From positions 1 to 64,000 of IMG/VR virus record IMGVR_UViG_3300035182_000347: 64,000 nt of DNA. The stretch is one strand, 5' to 3'. The notes under the pieces were generated by a model. The model was not told the origin of the DNA. It was given only the letters and a program-made list of their open reading frames with translations, and made no database searches. Of the stretch, positions 63,898 to 64,000 are shown piece after piece (the first letter of the stretch is position 1; the number at the start of each line of letters is the position of its first letter). The position numbers and the translations under genes were made by a program. This DNA comes from a virus.

Positions 63898-63919
63898 GTC
63901 GTGACGTTATCGTCAGCGC
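63898..63919 (+). promoter_or_regulatory. late promoter-like element, leaderless type (13)
   Basis: GTCGTGACGTTATCGTCAGC, 13 bases from GTCGTGACG to ATG 63920; -10-like TATCGT ends 6 bases before it. No ribosome binding site. Confidence 0.7.
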
Positions 63920-64000
63920 ATGGCTACCCAAAGCAATCCAGACAAGCTAGGTGCAAAAGAGCGCCCTATCGCCTTTGTTCTGCACGACACTAATCCTGGC
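63920..64000 (+). CDS. partial gene, probable baseplate or tail protein (27 codons, runs off the end)
   Basis: ATG immediately after promoter element 13, reading MATQSNPDKLGAKERPIAFV and on to the window edge without a stop. Position after the spike gene suggests a baseplate component; the fragment is too short to classify. Confidence 0.6.
   Translation, partial: MATQSNPDKLGAKERPIAFVLHDTNPG

Noticed and set aside
1-64000. tRNA, rRNA, integrase, transposase or reverse transcriptase genes
   Set aside because: I looked for cloverleaf-like tails and for tyrosine/serine recombinase, transposase and RT motifs on both strands and found none I could support. The integrase that would move the cassettes is not in this window.

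Overview
This window is a continuous piece of a large bacteriophage genome. Every gene I can support is on the + strand. A tail sheath, tube, tape measure, hub and spike make it a contractile-tailed (myovirus-like) phage. A GH24 endolysin with a signal-arrest-release-like N terminus and a nested Rz/Rz1 spanin pair indicate a Gram-negative host, plausibly a proteobacterium. I see no host genes, rRNA or tRNA, and no integrase.

Region 1 (about 1-14 kb) is an accessory region built like an integron cassette array. Small genes, mostly of unknown function, are separated by 16 sites with attC architecture: an RYYYAAC-like box at or just after the stop codon, an imperfect inverted repeat, and a GTTRRRY-like box just before the next ribosome binding site. 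Four shorter junctions keep only the outer boxes. No IntI is visible, so within this window it is a cassette array without its integrase. Cargo includes two DNA methyltransferase-like proteins, a PP-loop (PAPS reductase-type) protein, a probable Acb2/Tad1-type signal sponge, small HTH and ribbon-helix-helix proteins, a zinc/HTH protein with an RNA polymerase alpha-CTD-like domain, and DUF551 and DUF1566 proteins. An SSB and a pentapeptide-repeat protein lie in a block without clear attC sites.

Region 2 (14-28.6 kb) starts with a 9-residue-repeat protein, then small and large terminase, portal, a cluster of repetitive structural proteins, a Mu F-like minor head protein, a TraR/DksA zinc finger, a zeta-toxin-type kinase fusion and a SpoT-like HD hydrolase.

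Region 3 (28.7-45.3 kb) encodes giant multidomain ('polyvalent') proteins: a 2456-aa methylase plus SNF2 helicase interrupted by a class 3 intein, a 1678-aa pyrophosphatase-fold plus helicase protein, and a 775-aa protein with a RadC/JAB motif. Such proteins are thought to enter the cell with phage DNA.

Region 4 (45.3-64 kb) is the virion and lysis module: prohead protease, scaffold, major capsid protein, head-tail connectors, NlpC/papain-like protein, holin candidates, endolysin, spanins, tail terminator, sheath, tube, tail chaperones with a likely programmed frameshift, tape measure with a transglycosylase domain, baseplate hub and spike, and the start of one more gene.

Regions 2-4 share a recurring element, GTCGTGACGCCA followed by a -10-like hexamer, often just after a terminator. 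In seven cases it ends exactly where the downstream ATG would be the transcription start, predicting leaderless late mRNAs. No copy was found in the cassette region, which instead has sigma70-like promoters. A 22-23 bp dispersed repeat and a shared short K-D-G...H protein motif tie the giant proteins together.
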